From a bacterium (lineage in GTDB: Bacteria > JAMCPX01): a DNA stretch of 64,000 bases. Location of the stretch: NCBI GenBank assembly GCA_021787665.1, contig JAJYLN010000005.1:1-64000 (forward strand), in the 5' to 3' direction. The notes under the pieces were generated by a model. The model was not told the DNA's origin, did no database searches, and saw only the letters and a program-made list of their open reading frames with translations. Every line of letters starts with the position of its first letter. The stretch's first letter is position 1. The translations under genes were made by a program, and so were the position numbers. Below are positions 1-8,947 of this stretch, piece by piece.

Positions 1-128
1 AGATGTACCTTGATATCGTATTTCGTGTGCGTCCCTGTACGATATTGTCGCATGCAACCACATTAGCACATTCTTCTCTTCGCCTAAAGGCGAGGGATTT
101 CAACCATCCCCGAAGAGGACATTAAAGG
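1..128. other. Gene-free left edge with hairpins, possible insertion-sequence end
   Basis: No gene is visible. Downstream of the glmM stop there is a short perfect hairpin at 79-92 (TCGCC, loop TAAA, GGCGA) and a separate 8-bp inverted repeat (ATATCGTA at 13-20, TACGATAT at 38-45). Read on the minus strand, the hairpin flanked by AAATCCC and a purine-rich tail looks like the right-end hairpin of IS200/IS605 elements, but no transposase or TnpB gene is in the window. It could equally be a transcript-end structure for the glmM operon, although no T-tract follows it. Confidence 0.25.
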
Positions 129-1508
129 TCATCCACCAGAGCTCTCGTCGCCGATGAGTCTTCTGAAGGTATCCGCTATCTCCTGTGCGTAGCCCTGGAT
201 CTGGGCATGATCTGGTCCCTCGACCATGATCCTGAGGAGCGGCTCGGTGCCGGAATACCTCACGAGGACCCTCCCGCTGTCCCTCAGCCTGCCCGCTATG
301 TCCTGTATCTGCCGCTGGGCATCCGGCATGTTCTCCAGCGGCGGCTTGCTCGCGACCCTGACGTTAATCATCACCTGGGGACAGCGGCTCATGATACCTG
401 CGAGCTCGGACAGCTTCCTGCCCGTTATCACCATGATGGCGAGCACCTGGAGCGCCGTAATGATGCCGTCGCCGGTGGTATTGTGTTCGATGAATATGAT
501 ATGACCGGACTGCTCCCCGCCGAGCACGATGCCCTCCTTCAGCATACTCTCGAGGACATACCTGTCCCCGACCTCGGACCTGATCATCCGTATATCTTCC
601 TTCTTCAGGGCGAGTTCGAGCCCTATGTTGCCCATCACGGTCGACACTACGCCATTACCCCTCAACCTCCCCGCGTTCTTCAGGTGGATCGCACTCATGG
701 CGAGGATAGCATCGCCGTCCACGATGTTCCCTTTCTCATCGCACAGGATAGTCCTGTCGCCGTCCCCGTCGAACGCGACCCCGATGTCTGCCCGGTATTT
801 CTTCACGGTCGATGCCATAAGTTCCGGGTGCAGGGAGCCGCAGTCGCGGTTTATGTTCTTTCCGTTGGGCTGCGCACAGACCACGGCGATACCCGCTCCG
901 AGCTCCTGAAACACCGCGGGAGCGACCCTGTAGGTCGCCCCGTTCGCGCAGTCCACGACCATGCGTATACCGGCAAGGGAAAGCTCCTTGGGGAACGAAT
1001 GCTTCAGGAACACGATGTACCTGCCCACCGCGTCCGAAAGGCGGTACGCCTTGCCGATGCCGCCGGCCGTTACCATGCCGGGACGGGACGGCACGATAGC
1101 ATCGTCCGAGAGGACGAGCCGCTCTATCTCGGACTCGATCGTGTCATTGAGCTTGTATCCGTCCTGTCCGAAAAACTTTATACCATTGTCCGCATAGGGA
1201 TTGTGGGAGGCCGAAATCACGATTCCGACGTCGGCCTTAACCTCCGTCGTCAGGTATGCGATGCCCGGCGTGGGGAAAGGCCCGGTCAGAATCACGTCCC
1301 CTCCCATCGAGGTGATGCCTGCCGTGAGTGCCATCTCGAACATATAGCCGGACAGTCTGGTGTCCTTCCCGATGATGAACCGGTGGTGCGGCTTACCGTT
1401 CGACAGGAGCGCGCTCGCTGCCTTGCCAAGTTTCAGGACCGTTTCCACGGTCATGGGCTCCCTGTTTGCGGTACCTCGTACGCCGTCTGTCCCGAATAGT
1501 CTTTTCAT
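129..1508 (-). CDS. glmM: Phosphoglucosamine mutase GlmM
   Basis: GlmM interconverts glucosamine-6-phosphate and glucosamine-1-phosphate in the cytoplasm, the step that feeds UDP-GlcNAc for peptidoglycan and LPS. The 459-residue chain has the full alpha-D-phosphohexomutase layout: N-terminal GTDGVRG, the phosphoserine loop ISASHNP with Ser101, the metal-binding DGDGDR at 247-252, the sugar-binding GEQSGH at 331-336 and the C-terminal phosphate loop RYSGTEP. Length and motif positions match the family. It is the last gene of a minus-strand operon and its ATG overlaps the ybbR stop codon (ATGA). The cdaA-ybbR-glmM order is a conserved c-di-AMP/cell-wall cluster. Confidence 0.97.
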   Translation of the reverse strand: MKRLFGTDGVRGTANREPMTVETVLKLGKAASALLSNGKPHHRFIIGKDTRLSGYMFEMALTAGITSMGGDVILTGPFPTPGIAYLTTEVKADVGIVISASHNPYADNGIKFFGQDGYKLNDTIESEIERLVLSDDAIVPSRPGMVTAGGIGKAYRLSDAVGRYIVFLKHSFPKELSLAGIRMVVDCANGATYRVAPAVFQELGAGIAVVCAQPNGKNINRDCGSLHPELMASTVKKYRADIGVAFDGDGDRTILCDEKGNIVDGDAILAMSAIHLKNAGRLRGNGVVSTVMGNIGLELALKKEDIRMIRSEVGDRYVLESMLKEGIVLGGEQSGHIIFIEHNTTGDGIITALQVLAIMVITGRKLSELAGIMSRCPQVMINVRVASKPPLENMPDAQRQIQDIAGRLRDSGRVLVRYSGTEPLLRIMVEGPDHAQIQGYAQEIADTFRRLIGDESSGG

Positions 1509-2158
1509 CGCTGCCTCATCTTGAAGATGACCACGATCGCCTGCGGCTGTGCCGTAACCATCCTGTAGCCGGCCAACGATAGGGGCACCATCAACGCGAT
1601 TTTGTTCCGGAACTTGCCGATATCGACCGGAATGGTCATGACGACGTTGATGTTGCTGATCACGGTAGATGGCCCGGTGATAACGACCTTGTCCGGCTCG
1701 GTCACGATACCCTTGAAGGCGGTGCCTGGCGGCGGGTTGCCGACAATGGAAACGCCGACATCAACCTGCCTGCTGACGACCCTGTCGAGGTCTACGGTTA
1801 TGTTGTCAGGGTACACAGTCTCGATCTTCAGTCTGTCCGGGAGGTCGAACTCCGAGGGTGACACGTTGAAGATGTAGTTGCCTACCCCGGTCTTGAGGAG
1901 GTTTATCCTGTACACGGGCTTGCTGCGCGCATAATCGAAGAGCGCGGACGAAGGGCCGGAGAGCGTGATCTCTATGGAGCGGGGAACATCGTTGACGATC
2001 ACCTCGCCCTCCGGCACGGAGTCGATAATCACGGGCACCTTGAGCGTCACATTAGATGTCTTCTCTCCCTGCGCGAAGAACCAGAGGAACACCGCGATCA
2101 GGACAGCGAGAATCTTATAGACGAAGTTTTCCGTAATAAGCCGCAGCAACCTGTTCAT
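1505..2158 (-). CDS. YbbR-domain protein, CdaR-like regulator of the diadenylate cyclase
   Basis: This 217-residue protein has an N-terminal membrane anchor (about residues 12-29) and two YbbR-type beta-rich repeats (about 40-120 and 125-205) predicted outside the membrane. In Firmicutes the homologue CdaR binds and tunes the membrane diadenylate cyclase CdaA. Here it lies between cdaA and glmM with overlapping start and stop codons on both sides, so translational coupling is likely. Firmicute CdaR usually has four repeats, so this is a short form. The role is inferred from the family and context. Confidence 0.85.
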   Translation of the reverse strand: MNRLLRLITENFVYKILAVLIAVFLWFFAQGEKTSNVTLKVPVIIDSVPEGEVIVNDVPRSIEITLSGPSSALFDYARSKPVYRINLLKTGVGNYIFNVSPSEFDLPDRLKIETVYPDNITVDLDRVVSRQVDVGVSIVGNPPPGTAFKGIVTEPDKVVITGPSTVISNINVVMTIPVDIGKFRNKIALMVPLSLAGYRMVTAQPQAIVVIFKMRQR

Positions 2159-2916
2159 GGGACAACCCCCAGAAACTTGAAGAGCGCCGGCCTGATCGTT
2201 GCCGGCGGATCGTACGCCGTTAGCGACTTGTCCGCGACGATCGACACCGTGCCCGTCTCCTCGGACACGATGATGATCACGGCATCGGTCTCGGCAGACA
2301 GACCGAATGCGGCCTTGTGCCTGGTCCCGTAGGTCGGGTGGTACTGTACGTCCTGCGAGAGCGGCAGCATGCAGCCGGCAGCCACGATCCTTCTGCCCTT
2401 GATCACAACCGCGCCGTCGTGCAGGGGGGCGCGCGTGTTGAAAATCGTCAGGAGCAGTTCCTTGGTCACGATGGCGTCGAGTCTCCTGCCCGTATCGATT
2501 ACCTCACCGATGCCGATGTTTCTCTCGTAAACTATCAGCGCTCCAGTCTTCGTCTCCGTCAGGCTCTCCACCGCACCGGTGACCTCTTCGATGCTCCCCC
2601 GTAGCTCGCTCGCGTGCGGGGCAGTCCTGCCGAAGTACCCCTTGCCCATGTACGCCAGGGCTCGTTTGATATCCTGCTGGAAAACGATGATGATAATGAG
2701 CACGATCGAGCTGATGAAGTTGTTCAGTATCCAGTGGAGCGCCGTCAGATTGAACACGTTGGACAGGATATATGCCGCAAAGATCACGAAGATGCCTTCG
2801 AGGACCTGGACTGCCCTTGTGCCCTTGAGCATGAGCAGGAATCTGTAGGTGAGGTAGCTGACAATCAGGATGTCGGCAGCACTCTTGATGATACGGTAGC
2901 CCGCGATGTGCAGCAT
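2155..2916 (-). CDS. cdaA: Membrane diadenylate cyclase CdaA
   Basis: CdaA (DisA_N/DAC domain) makes cyclic di-AMP from two ATP at the membrane. I chose the ATG at 2916 (253 residues) because it shares its A with the folP stop codon (TGATG) and begins directly before the three N-terminal membrane segments (about 10-30, 38-58, 66-82). A longer reading from 3012 would only add folP-overlapping sequence. The DAC domain follows, with the DGA motif at 167-169. The usual RHR motif reads RHK at 199-201. Neighbours ybbR and glmM are the classical partners, which supports a c-di-AMP role. Confidence 0.93.
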   Translation of the reverse strand: MLHIAGYRIIKSAADILIVSYLTYRFLLMLKGTRAVQVLEGIFVIFAAYILSNVFNLTALHWILNNFISSIVLIIIIVFQQDIKRALAYMGKGYFGRTAPHASELRGSIEEVTGAVESLTETKTGALIVYERNIGIGEVIDTGRRLDAIVTKELLLTIFNTRAPLHDGAVVIKGRRIVAAGCMLPLSQDVQYHPTYGTRHKAAFGLSAETDAVIIIVSEETGTVSIVADKSLTAYDPPATIRPALFKFLGVVP

Positions 2917-4115
2917 CACGCGTCCATGATATGCCTGACCATCAGCAGGGCCTGCCTCGTCTCCCCGACGTCGTGCACCCGTACGATGTCTGCTCCGTTT
3001 ATCGCTGCCCATACGGCCGTCGCGACTGAGCCATACGACCGCTCGCTCACCCCCGTGCCGGTATATTTTCCTATGAAGGACTTTCTCGATGCACCGATCA
3101 GCAGGGGGAAGCCGAGCGCTCTGAATGCCTTCAGGTGCTTCAGGATCGACAAATTGTGCTCGTGCGTCTTGCCGAAGCCGATGCCCGGGTCCACGGCGAT
3201 GTGGTCCCTGTCGATACCACGCTCGAGCGCGTAGCCAGCGCGCTGCTCGAGAAAGGAGAGAACCTCAGCGATGACGTCGACGTACGCCGGTGCCTTCTGC
3301 ATCGTCCTCGGGACCCCCTTCATGTGCATCATCACGATGCCGGCACCGTACTTCGTTATGACACCCGGCATGCGGCTGTCGTGCGCGAGCGCACTGACGT
3401 CGTTCACGATGTCCGCACCGCTATCGAGTGCGGCCCTCGCCACCTCCGACTTCCTGGTGTCTATCGAGATGGGGACCTCCGTTCTCTGCCGTAGCTTCCG
3501 GATAACCGTAACCACACGTCCCTTCTCTTCCGTTGCATCGACCGGCCTGCTCCCCGGCCTCGTTGATTCTCCCCCGATATCGAGGAGGTCGGCGCCCTGC
3601 TCGCAGAGCTCTATGCCGTGCTCCACGGCTGCATCGGTAGAGAAAAATCTGCCGCCGTCCGAGAATGAATCCGGGGTAACATTGACAATCCCCATGATCT
3701 TCGGGCCTGAGCGGAGATCGAGCCTCGAACGCCGGTACGTGAGATACGGACGGGGCGCCAAGAGGCCGGGCAGGGCAGATTCGATCTCTCCGGCTATACC
3801 GGGCAGTCCGAACTGCTGCTTCCGTATCTTCCGTACGATGATCTCGATCTGTCGGTACGTCCCGGTCAGTACGGCGTCCGTTTCCGCGTCCGGGTCCTTT
3901 ATGACGCGCCATGCGGTTGCGAGTTCTGCACCGGCGGCAAGCGCCTCCTGCTTGAGGATATTCGCCGCGGGTGACGACAAGGATCTCACCCGGAATGTAT
4001 AGAACACGGCCTTCTTGCCCATAATCCTTACGCCCTCCGGGTGCACGGACAGCGATCTGAAGCACGAGGCGATCTCCCCGACGGACAATGGATTGAGGAG
4101 GTACACCCGCTTCAT
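2916..4115 (-). CDS. folP: Dihydropteroate synthase with N-terminal extension
   Basis: DHPS condenses 6-hydroxymethyl-dihydropterin diphosphate with p-aminobenzoate in folate synthesis. The catalytic TIM barrel starts near residue 138, with the signature MGIVNVTPDSFSDGG at 141-155 followed by the pterin-binding segments. Ahead of it are about 135 extra residues that a normal ~280-residue DHPS lacks. This extension looks like a small alpha/beta domain, with no motif I recognise. The gene follows ftsH by about 56 bases and overlaps cdaA, so it is probably co-transcribed with both. Confidence 0.93.
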   Translation of the reverse strand: MKRVYLLNPLSVGEIASCFRSLSVHPEGVRIMGKKAVFYTFRVRSLSSPAANILKQEALAAGAELATAWRVIKDPDAETDAVLTGTYRQIEIIVRKIRKQQFGLPGIAGEIESALPGLLAPRPYLTYRRSRLDLRSGPKIMGIVNVTPDSFSDGGRFFSTDAAVEHGIELCEQGADLLDIGGESTRPGSRPVDATEEKGRVVTVIRKLRQRTEVPISIDTRKSEVARAALDSGADIVNDVSALAHDSRMPGVITKYGAGIVMMHMKGVPRTMQKAPAYVDVIAEVLSFLEQRAGYALERGIDRDHIAVDPGIGFGKTHEHNLSILKHLKAFRALGFPLLIGASRKSFIGKYTGTGVSERSYGSVATAVWAAINGADIVRVHDVGETRQALLMVRHIMDA

Positions 4116-4171
4116 CTCAGCAATCGTTCTGTCCGCAGGTTCTCTGGTTTCGGAGACATCGCCGGGACATC

Positions 4172-6007
4172 CTACGACGGGTTGACGAGCGCTTCTATCT
4201 CGTTTGCATCGAGGATCTCCTTCTCGAGGAGCCTGGTTGCAAACCGGTTCAGTATGTCGAGCTTCTTCTTGAGCAGGTCCGCGGCGTTGTTGTAGCAGGC
4301 CATGATGATGCTGTGAATCTCGTTGTCTATCTCGATCGCGGTGGACTGGCTATACTCATTCTGTCTGCCGACTTCCTTGCCAAGGAAGACGAGCTCTTCC
4401 TTCTTGCCGAACGTGATGGGCCCGAGCTTCTCGCTCATGCCCCACTCGCATATCATTTTCCTCGCGAGATCCGTAGCTTTCTCGAGGTCGTTGCTCGCGC
4501 CGGTCGAAGAGTCGCCGAGCGCGATCTGCTCCGCTGCCCGGCCGCCCATGAGGACGGTTATGGTCGCGAGGAGGTTCTCCTTGGAAATCGTATACTTGTC
4601 CTCGGTGGGGAGCTGGAGCGTGAGACCGAGCGCGAGTCCCCTCGGAACGATCGTGACCTTGTGTATCGGGTCCGCATTCGGGAGTGACTTCGCGACAAGC
4701 GCGTGCCCGGCTTCGTGGTAGGCAATGAGCTTCTTCTCACGATCGCCGATGATCATGCTCTTCCGCTCTACGCCCATGAGGATCTTGTCTTTCGCTTCTT
4801 CGAATTCTATCATCGAGACCTTCTCCTTGGACTTCTTTGCAGCGAGGAGTGCGGCCTCGTTGGCCACGTTGGCGAGGTCTGCCCCGGTCGCCCCCGGGAT
4901 GCCCCTTGCGATGACACTGAGATCGACGTCCGCATCGAGCGGGATCTTTTTGGTGTGCACCTTGAGGACCTCCTCCCTGCCCTTGAGGTCCGGCACGTGG
5001 ACCACGACCCTCCGGTCAAACCTTCCCGGTCTGAGCAGCGCCGGGTCAAGGATGTCCGGCCTGTTGGTCGCAGCTATCATGATGACGTCTTCGTTGGCTA
5101 TGAACCCGTCCATCTCCACGAGGAGCTGGTTCAGGGTCTGCTCCCTTTCGTCGTGGCCGCCCCCGAGTCCGGCACCCCGATACCTGCCGACCGCATCTAT
5201 CTCGTCCATGAATATGATGCACGGTGCGTTCTTCTTTGCCTGGAGAAACAGGTCCCTCACCCGGGCCGCCCCGACACCCACGAACATCTCCACAAAGTCC
5301 GAGCCGCTGATGCTGAAGAAGGGCACTTTCGCCTCGCCGGCGATTGCCTTGGCCAGGAGTGTCTTGCCTGTTCCCGGCGCACCGATGAGCAGGACCCCCC
5401 TCGGCACCCTGCCGCCAAGCCTGGTGAACTTTTGCGGGTTCTTGAGGAACTCGATGATCTCCATCAGCTCGGCCTTGACCTCCTCGATACCGGCCACGTC
5501 CTTGAAGGTCACATTTTGTATACCTTCATTGAGCAGCCGCGCCTTGCTCCGGCCGAACGACATGGCCTTGCCGGTACCAGCCTGCATCTGCCGCGTGAAG
5601 AACACCCACCATAACACGAATATGATCAGCAGCGGGAGCCACGTGATAAGGATGCTCTTCCATATGGAGTCCTGCTCTTGGGACTTCGCGGTTATGTTGA
5701 TGCCCTTATCGAGCATCTGCTTCACGAGAGACGGATCGTCCGGCGTGTATGTCTTGAACACCTTGTTCCCGACCGTCTTGCCGGTTATGTCATGCCCCTT
5801 TATAACGACAGACTTCACCTGGTTCGTCTTCACGTCCTGCATGAATTCGCTGAACGTGAGGGTCTTCGTCTGCTGGGTAGGCTGGTTTATAAACTTTATC
5901 AGGAACACCGTGATGGCGAATATCACGATCCACAAGCCTATATTTTTTATTAGTCCCGGCATCTTACTGTTCTGATTCACTGGCTTTTTGTCATTTTGTC
6001 CGTTCAT
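4172..6007 (-). CDS. ftsH: ATP-dependent zinc metalloprotease FtsH
   Basis: FtsH is a membrane-anchored hexameric AAA+ protease that degrades unstable membrane and cytosolic proteins. The 611-residue chain shows two membrane segments (about 22-40 and 118-137) around a periplasmic loop, Walker A GAPGTGKT at 209-216, Walker B ending MDEID near 268-272, the second region of homology near 313-332, and the zinc protease site HEAGH at 431-435. In diderms FtsH controls LpxC with help from LapB, and a LapB-like gene lies at 29186-30541. The start has a GAGGTAA ribosome site eight bases upstream. It lies downstream of tilS. Confidence 0.97.
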   Translation of the reverse strand: MNGQNDKKPVNQNSKMPGLIKNIGLWIVIFAITVFLIKFINQPTQQTKTLTFSEFMQDVKTNQVKSVVIKGHDITGKTVGNKVFKTYTPDDPSLVKQMLDKGINITAKSQEQDSIWKSILITWLPLLIIFVLWWVFFTRQMQAGTGKAMSFGRSKARLLNEGIQNVTFKDVAGIEEVKAELMEIIEFLKNPQKFTRLGGRVPRGVLLIGAPGTGKTLLAKAIAGEAKVPFFSISGSDFVEMFVGVGAARVRDLFLQAKKNAPCIIFMDEIDAVGRYRGAGLGGGHDEREQTLNQLLVEMDGFIANEDVIMIAATNRPDILDPALLRPGRFDRRVVVHVPDLKGREEVLKVHTKKIPLDADVDLSVIARGIPGATGADLANVANEAALLAAKKSKEKVSMIEFEEAKDKILMGVERKSMIIGDREKKLIAYHEAGHALVAKSLPNADPIHKVTIVPRGLALGLTLQLPTEDKYTISKENLLATITVLMGGRAAEQIALGDSSTGASNDLEKATDLARKMICEWGMSEKLGPITFGKKEELVFLGKEVGRQNEYSQSTAIEIDNEIHSIIMACYNNAADLLKKKLDILNRFATRLLEKEILDANEIEALVNPS

Positions 6008-6075
6008 CGGGTTACCTCATACCACCTACTAAAAGTAAGCAAATTGTCAGAAATAATCAATAGCAATCCGCGGTT

Positions 6076-7086
6076 TCATCTACGCTTATCGAGAATAAGG
6101 GAGTGTCTGCTCTTGTAGATCCTCAACTTGTCCGGGAACATCTCGAGTGTCCTCGAATTATCGTTCCTGTCCATAAGCATATCAACGGTCTGGTCTATGT
6201 ACTCCCTGCGCGGGTTGTACTGCATAGCGAGCATAGTCCGTATTGCCATCTGCAGTACCCTCGTTATAACGGGCCTATCATACCCGAGCAACTTCTCAAT
6301 ATCAAGGGAAAGTTTACCCCGGGAGCTGTCCGCGACGACGGCGGTGTACGCCTTCAGGGACTCCCTGTTCAGGAAGCCGTCTATCCCCCTGAGGTCGTCG
6401 GACAGCGAGAGGACGTGGTCCAGAAAGCCGGGATTCAGCGCTGTCAGTGCAGGGACTATCCGGCGTCGTACCCGGTTGCGCAGAAAATCTTCGGAGTCGT
6501 TCGTACTGTCGTGCATTGCGGTGGTCTTCTTCGAGGTGAGGTATGCCACGACATCGTCCCGGGAGAGCCCGAGCATCGGTCGCACGATGGAGTCCCGTAC
6601 CGGCGGGATTCCGCATACGCCGGTGATACCCGTGCCCCTGAGCATGTTGATCAGGACCGTCTCCGCGTTATCGTTCATCGTGTGCGCGAGTGCGATGCAC
6701 CTGAGACCGAGCGTGCGCCTTGCCCGCTCGAAAGCCGCGTAGCGCTTGTCGCGCGCGACCGCCTCAGGCGAACTGCCCCTGAGCTCGCTGCGGGTGAATC
6801 GGACATCATACCCGGCGAATCTGAAGCCAAGGACGTCCCGGGCAAACCCCCGGACAAACCGCTCGTCCCTGTCTGACTCTCTACCGCGCAGGTGATGGTT
6901 TACATGGATGACGACGGGGTCAAGGGACATCGGTCTCTGGTAGCGCTTCATGAGCAGGGCAAGGCACACGGAATCCGGCCCGCCGGAAACGCCGATGCCG
7001 ATGCGGTCCCTGTTCCTGAACAGGTCGAAGCGGCCGACGAAGCTGGAGAAGCGCTCCTCTATGGCCTTGGGGGATAGTGTGCCCAT
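6076..7086 (-). CDS. tilS: tRNA(Ile)-lysidine synthase TilS
   Basis: TilS attaches lysine to C34 of the AUA-reading tRNA-Ile, changing its specificity from Met to Ile. The PP-loop ATPase motif SGGPDS is at 34-39. At 336 residues it is a short form, with the N-terminal catalytic domain and a middle domain but little or none of the C-terminal TilS_C domain of the 430-residue E. coli enzyme. It is first in the tilS-ftsH-folP-cdaA-ybbR-glmM run. The ATG has no close ribosome site: the nearest GGAGG is 13 bases upstream and lies in a promoter-like spacer, so a leaderless transcript is possible. Confidence 0.94.
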   Translation of the reverse strand: MGTLSPKAIEERFSSFVGRFDLFRNRDRIGIGVSGGPDSVCLALLMKRYQRPMSLDPVVIHVNHHLRGRESDRDERFVRGFARDVLGFRFAGYDVRFTRSELRGSSPEAVARDKRYAAFERARRTLGLRCIALAHTMNDNAETVLINMLRGTGITGVCGIPPVRDSIVRPMLGLSRDDVVAYLTSKKTTAMHDSTNDSEDFLRNRVRRRIVPALTALNPGFLDHVLSLSDDLRGIDGFLNRESLKAYTAVVADSSRGKLSLDIEKLLGYDRPVITRVLQMAIRTMLAMQYNPRREYIDQTVDMLMDRNDNSRTLEMFPDKLRIYKSRHSLILDKRR

Positions 7087-7093
7087 GGCACAG

Positions 7094-7123
7094 TATATAC
7101 CTCCAAAAAGGAGGGAATTTCAA
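7094..7123 (-). promoter_or_regulatory. Candidate promoter for tilS with inverted repeat in the spacer
   Basis: On the minus strand TTGAAA (7123-7118) and TATATA (7099-7094) are 18 bases apart. The predicted transcript start, near 7087, falls next to the tilS ATG at 7086. The spacer contains CCTCC-AAAAA-GGAGG, which could be an operator or, if transcription starts further upstream, a sequestered ribosome site. Confidence 0.4.
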
Positions 7124-7132
7124 ATCGGAGAA

Positions 7133-7165
7133 GAAAAAATTGCGATGGCGCCGTGGCGCCATCGC
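7133..7165 (-). terminator. Intrinsic terminator of the SCP2 gene
   Basis: A perfect 10-bp GC-rich stem, GCGATGGCGC at 7142-7151 pairing with GCGCCATCGC at 7156-7165 around a 4-base loop, is followed on the minus strand by AATTTTTTC. It lies just past the SCP2-domain stop codon and separates that unit from tilS. Confidence 0.85.
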
Positions 7166-7172
7166 AGGGATA

Positions 7173-7517
7173 TTAGCTTGCTTTTAAGACGTTCTGAAGC
7201 TTCAGTGCAAGCCCCATGTCGCCCTTTATCTTCAGCTTGCCGGACATGAAAGCCATCTGTGCGTTCAGCTTGCCTGATACGATGTCGAGTATATCCTTAC
7301 CTGCCACCGTTATCGTGCACTTTGCATCAGGCGATGGGCCCTTTGACACGCCAACCTTAGCGGCTGTCAGACTGACGACCCACGATGCTGCCTCATCTCC
7401 CGTGATATCGAACTGATACACCGCGTTCAAGCTCTTTGCCTTTGCCTCATCCTTGGAAATATTGGAAGGGATGGTCTTCTCAAAAAGCTCCTGTACCGTT
7501 TTCGGGAATTCTGGCAT
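7173..7517 (-). CDS. SCP2 sterol-binding-domain protein
   Basis: This is a 114-residue single-domain protein of the SCP2 family, a small alpha/beta fold with a hydrophobic pocket that binds lipids or acyl groups. The sequence shows the typical WVVSL strand, the DAKCTITV strand and the C-terminal GKLKIKGDMGLALKLQ helix. I chose the ATG at 7517 because GGAGGTGAG sits just upstream; the longer reading from 7550 lacks such a site. It has its own promoter and terminator, so it is expressed alone. The ligand is unknown. Confidence 0.85.
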   Translation of the reverse strand: MPEFPKTVQELFEKTIPSNISKDEAKAKSLNAVYQFDITGDEAASWVVSLTAAKVGVSKGPSPDAKCTITVAGKDILDIVSGKLNAQMAFMSGKLKIKGDMGLALKLQNVLKAS

Positions 7518-7555
7518 TTTGCTCACCTCCTTTGTTGATATAATAATCAATTTTT

Positions 7556-7584
7556 ATCATACCAGTATTTTTGATGTCAAGCAA
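7556..7584 (-). promoter_or_regulatory. Extended -10 promoter of the SCP2 gene
   Basis: On the minus strand TTGCTT (7584-7579) is 17 bases from TATGAT (7561-7556), which is preceded by TGG, an extended -10. A TTGACA also overlaps the -35 region. The predicted transcript start near 7549 leaves a leader of about 32 bases containing GGAGGTGAG. Confidence 0.7.
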
Positions 7585-7616
7585 TAGTTGATTTTTTGAA
7601 TGCGAACAGCCGGGGA

Positions 7617-8945
7617 CTACGGGTGAGCGTTGTTCGCGGCTGGCTCCTCGATCGAGAGCTCCCCGGTGGAAGCATCATACGAGAACAGCTCCCCGAACCT
7701 CCCCCAGGTGATCGCTATCTCGAGCTGCCGCTTCGCTTCCTCCGGGGTGAAGAACTTTGAGAGGTATTCCTCGATAAAATCTTCATGGAGCCTGAGGTTT
7801 TTCTTTGCCCTGAGAAACCGTATCGTCTGCTTGACCAGGTCAACGTTCTCCATCGCCTGCCTGCTGAAGCTGACCTTCCTCTCGAGGATGTCCGCCGTAA
7901 CGAACTCCTTGCCCTGCTCGGTGAGGGTGATGTCGCCCTCGGTGACCCGGACGAACTGCAGGAGCACGCACGCATCGACGATGGGCAGGATATCGTCGAC
8001 CTCCATCTGGAGCTCGTCGCTCAGCTTGTAGATATCTTCCTCCCCGCCCCTCTCGAACACGAGCTCAAGCAGACCCGCGATAGCGCCGGGCTTTGCATTC
8101 GGCAACATCTGGTACTTCTCCCTCGTGACAAAGAACTTGCTCTGAATCGACTCGGCCTCGGCCTCCGGGTTGGTGAGGATTTGGTAGATCATATCGAGGA
8201 ACATCTTGAACTCGTCGGATTCCGTGTTCCGCTTGTGCGGCAGGCCTATCGAGATGTTCGCCCGAATCCGGCCGGGGTTCTTCGACAGGATGATGCATTC
8301 GTCCGCGAAGAAGACTGCCTCCTCTATGTTGTGGGTGACGAGAAGGATAGCCTTGGTGGGCAGCTTCCTGTCCATCCACAGGTCGATGAACTCCCTCCTG
8401 AGGTTCTCTGCGGTGAGGATGTCCAACGCGCTGAACGGCTCGTCCATACAAAGCAGCTCCGGCTCCACGATCAGCGATCGGGCGAACCCGACCCGCTGCT
8501 TCATGCCCCCGGACAGCTCTTTGGGGTAGGCGTCCTCGAAGCCGTCCAGCCCTATGGTATCGAGTATCTTCAGCGCCTTCTCCTTTATCTCCTGCCTGTC
8601 CGTACCCTTGGCCTCAAGGACTATCGCCACGTTCTCGAATACGGTGAGCCAGGGGAACAGCGCGAAGTTCTGGAACGCAATCGAGATCTTCGAGGTCGGG
8701 GCCGCGAGCGGCACGCCGTTGAATATGACTTCCCCAGAGGTCGGCTTCTGAAGGCCGGATATGATCTTGATAAGCGTGGACTTGCCTGAACCGGACGGGC
8801 CGAGCAGCGCGGTGATCCGGTCCCTCTTCAACTGCATGCTGATGTCGTCCACGATCGTGACCGTGGTCCGCCTCGTGCCCTCGATCGTCCTGGTCACATG
8901 GTCGAGCGCCGCTATGATATCTGTGCCCTGGTTCTGCCCCGTCAT
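7617..8945 (-). CDS. NitT/TauT-type ABC importer ATPase with C-terminal AAA-associated domain
   Basis: This is the ATP-binding subunit of an ABC importer of the nitrate/sulfonate/taurine class. The first ~260 residues are a full nucleotide-binding domain with Walker A GPSGSGKST, signature LSGGMKQR and Walker B CMDEP. The remaining ~180 residues match the AAA-associated domain found on a subset of such ATPases. The ATG at 8945 (442 residues) lies two bases after the permease stop with GGAG just upstream; the longer reading to 8999 runs into the permease gene. No substrate-binding protein is encoded nearby, so the substrate cannot be named. Confidence 0.9.
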   Translation of the reverse strand: MTGQNQGTDIIAALDHVTRTIEGTRRTTVTIVDDISMQLKRDRITALLGPSGSGKSTLIKIISGLQKPTSGEVIFNGVPLAAPTSKISIAFQNFALFPWLTVFENVAIVLEAKGTDRQEIKEKALKILDTIGLDGFEDAYPKELSGGMKQRVGFARSLIVEPELLCMDEPFSALDILTAENLRREFIDLWMDRKLPTKAILLVTHNIEEAVFFADECIILSKNPGRIRANISIGLPHKRNTESDEFKMFLDMIYQILTNPEAEAESIQSKFFVTREKYQMLPNAKPGAIAGLLELVFERGGEEDIYKLSDELQMEVDDILPIVDACVLLQFVRVTEGDITLTEQGKEFVTADILERKVSFSRQAMENVDLVKQTIRFLRAKKNLRLHEDFIEEYLSKFFTPEEAKRQLEIAITWGRFGELFSYDASTGELSIEEPAANNAHP

Positions 8946-8947
8946 GC

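Noticed and set aside
207-1499. 430-residue open frame on the plus strand opposite glmM
   Set aside because: It mirrors the codons of glmM, has unnatural His/Arg/Asp-rich composition and no family match; glmM is unambiguous.
4703-5975. Two overlapping plus-strand open frames (303 and 416 residues) opposite ftsH
   Set aside because: Both are antisense shadows of the ftsH coding sequence.
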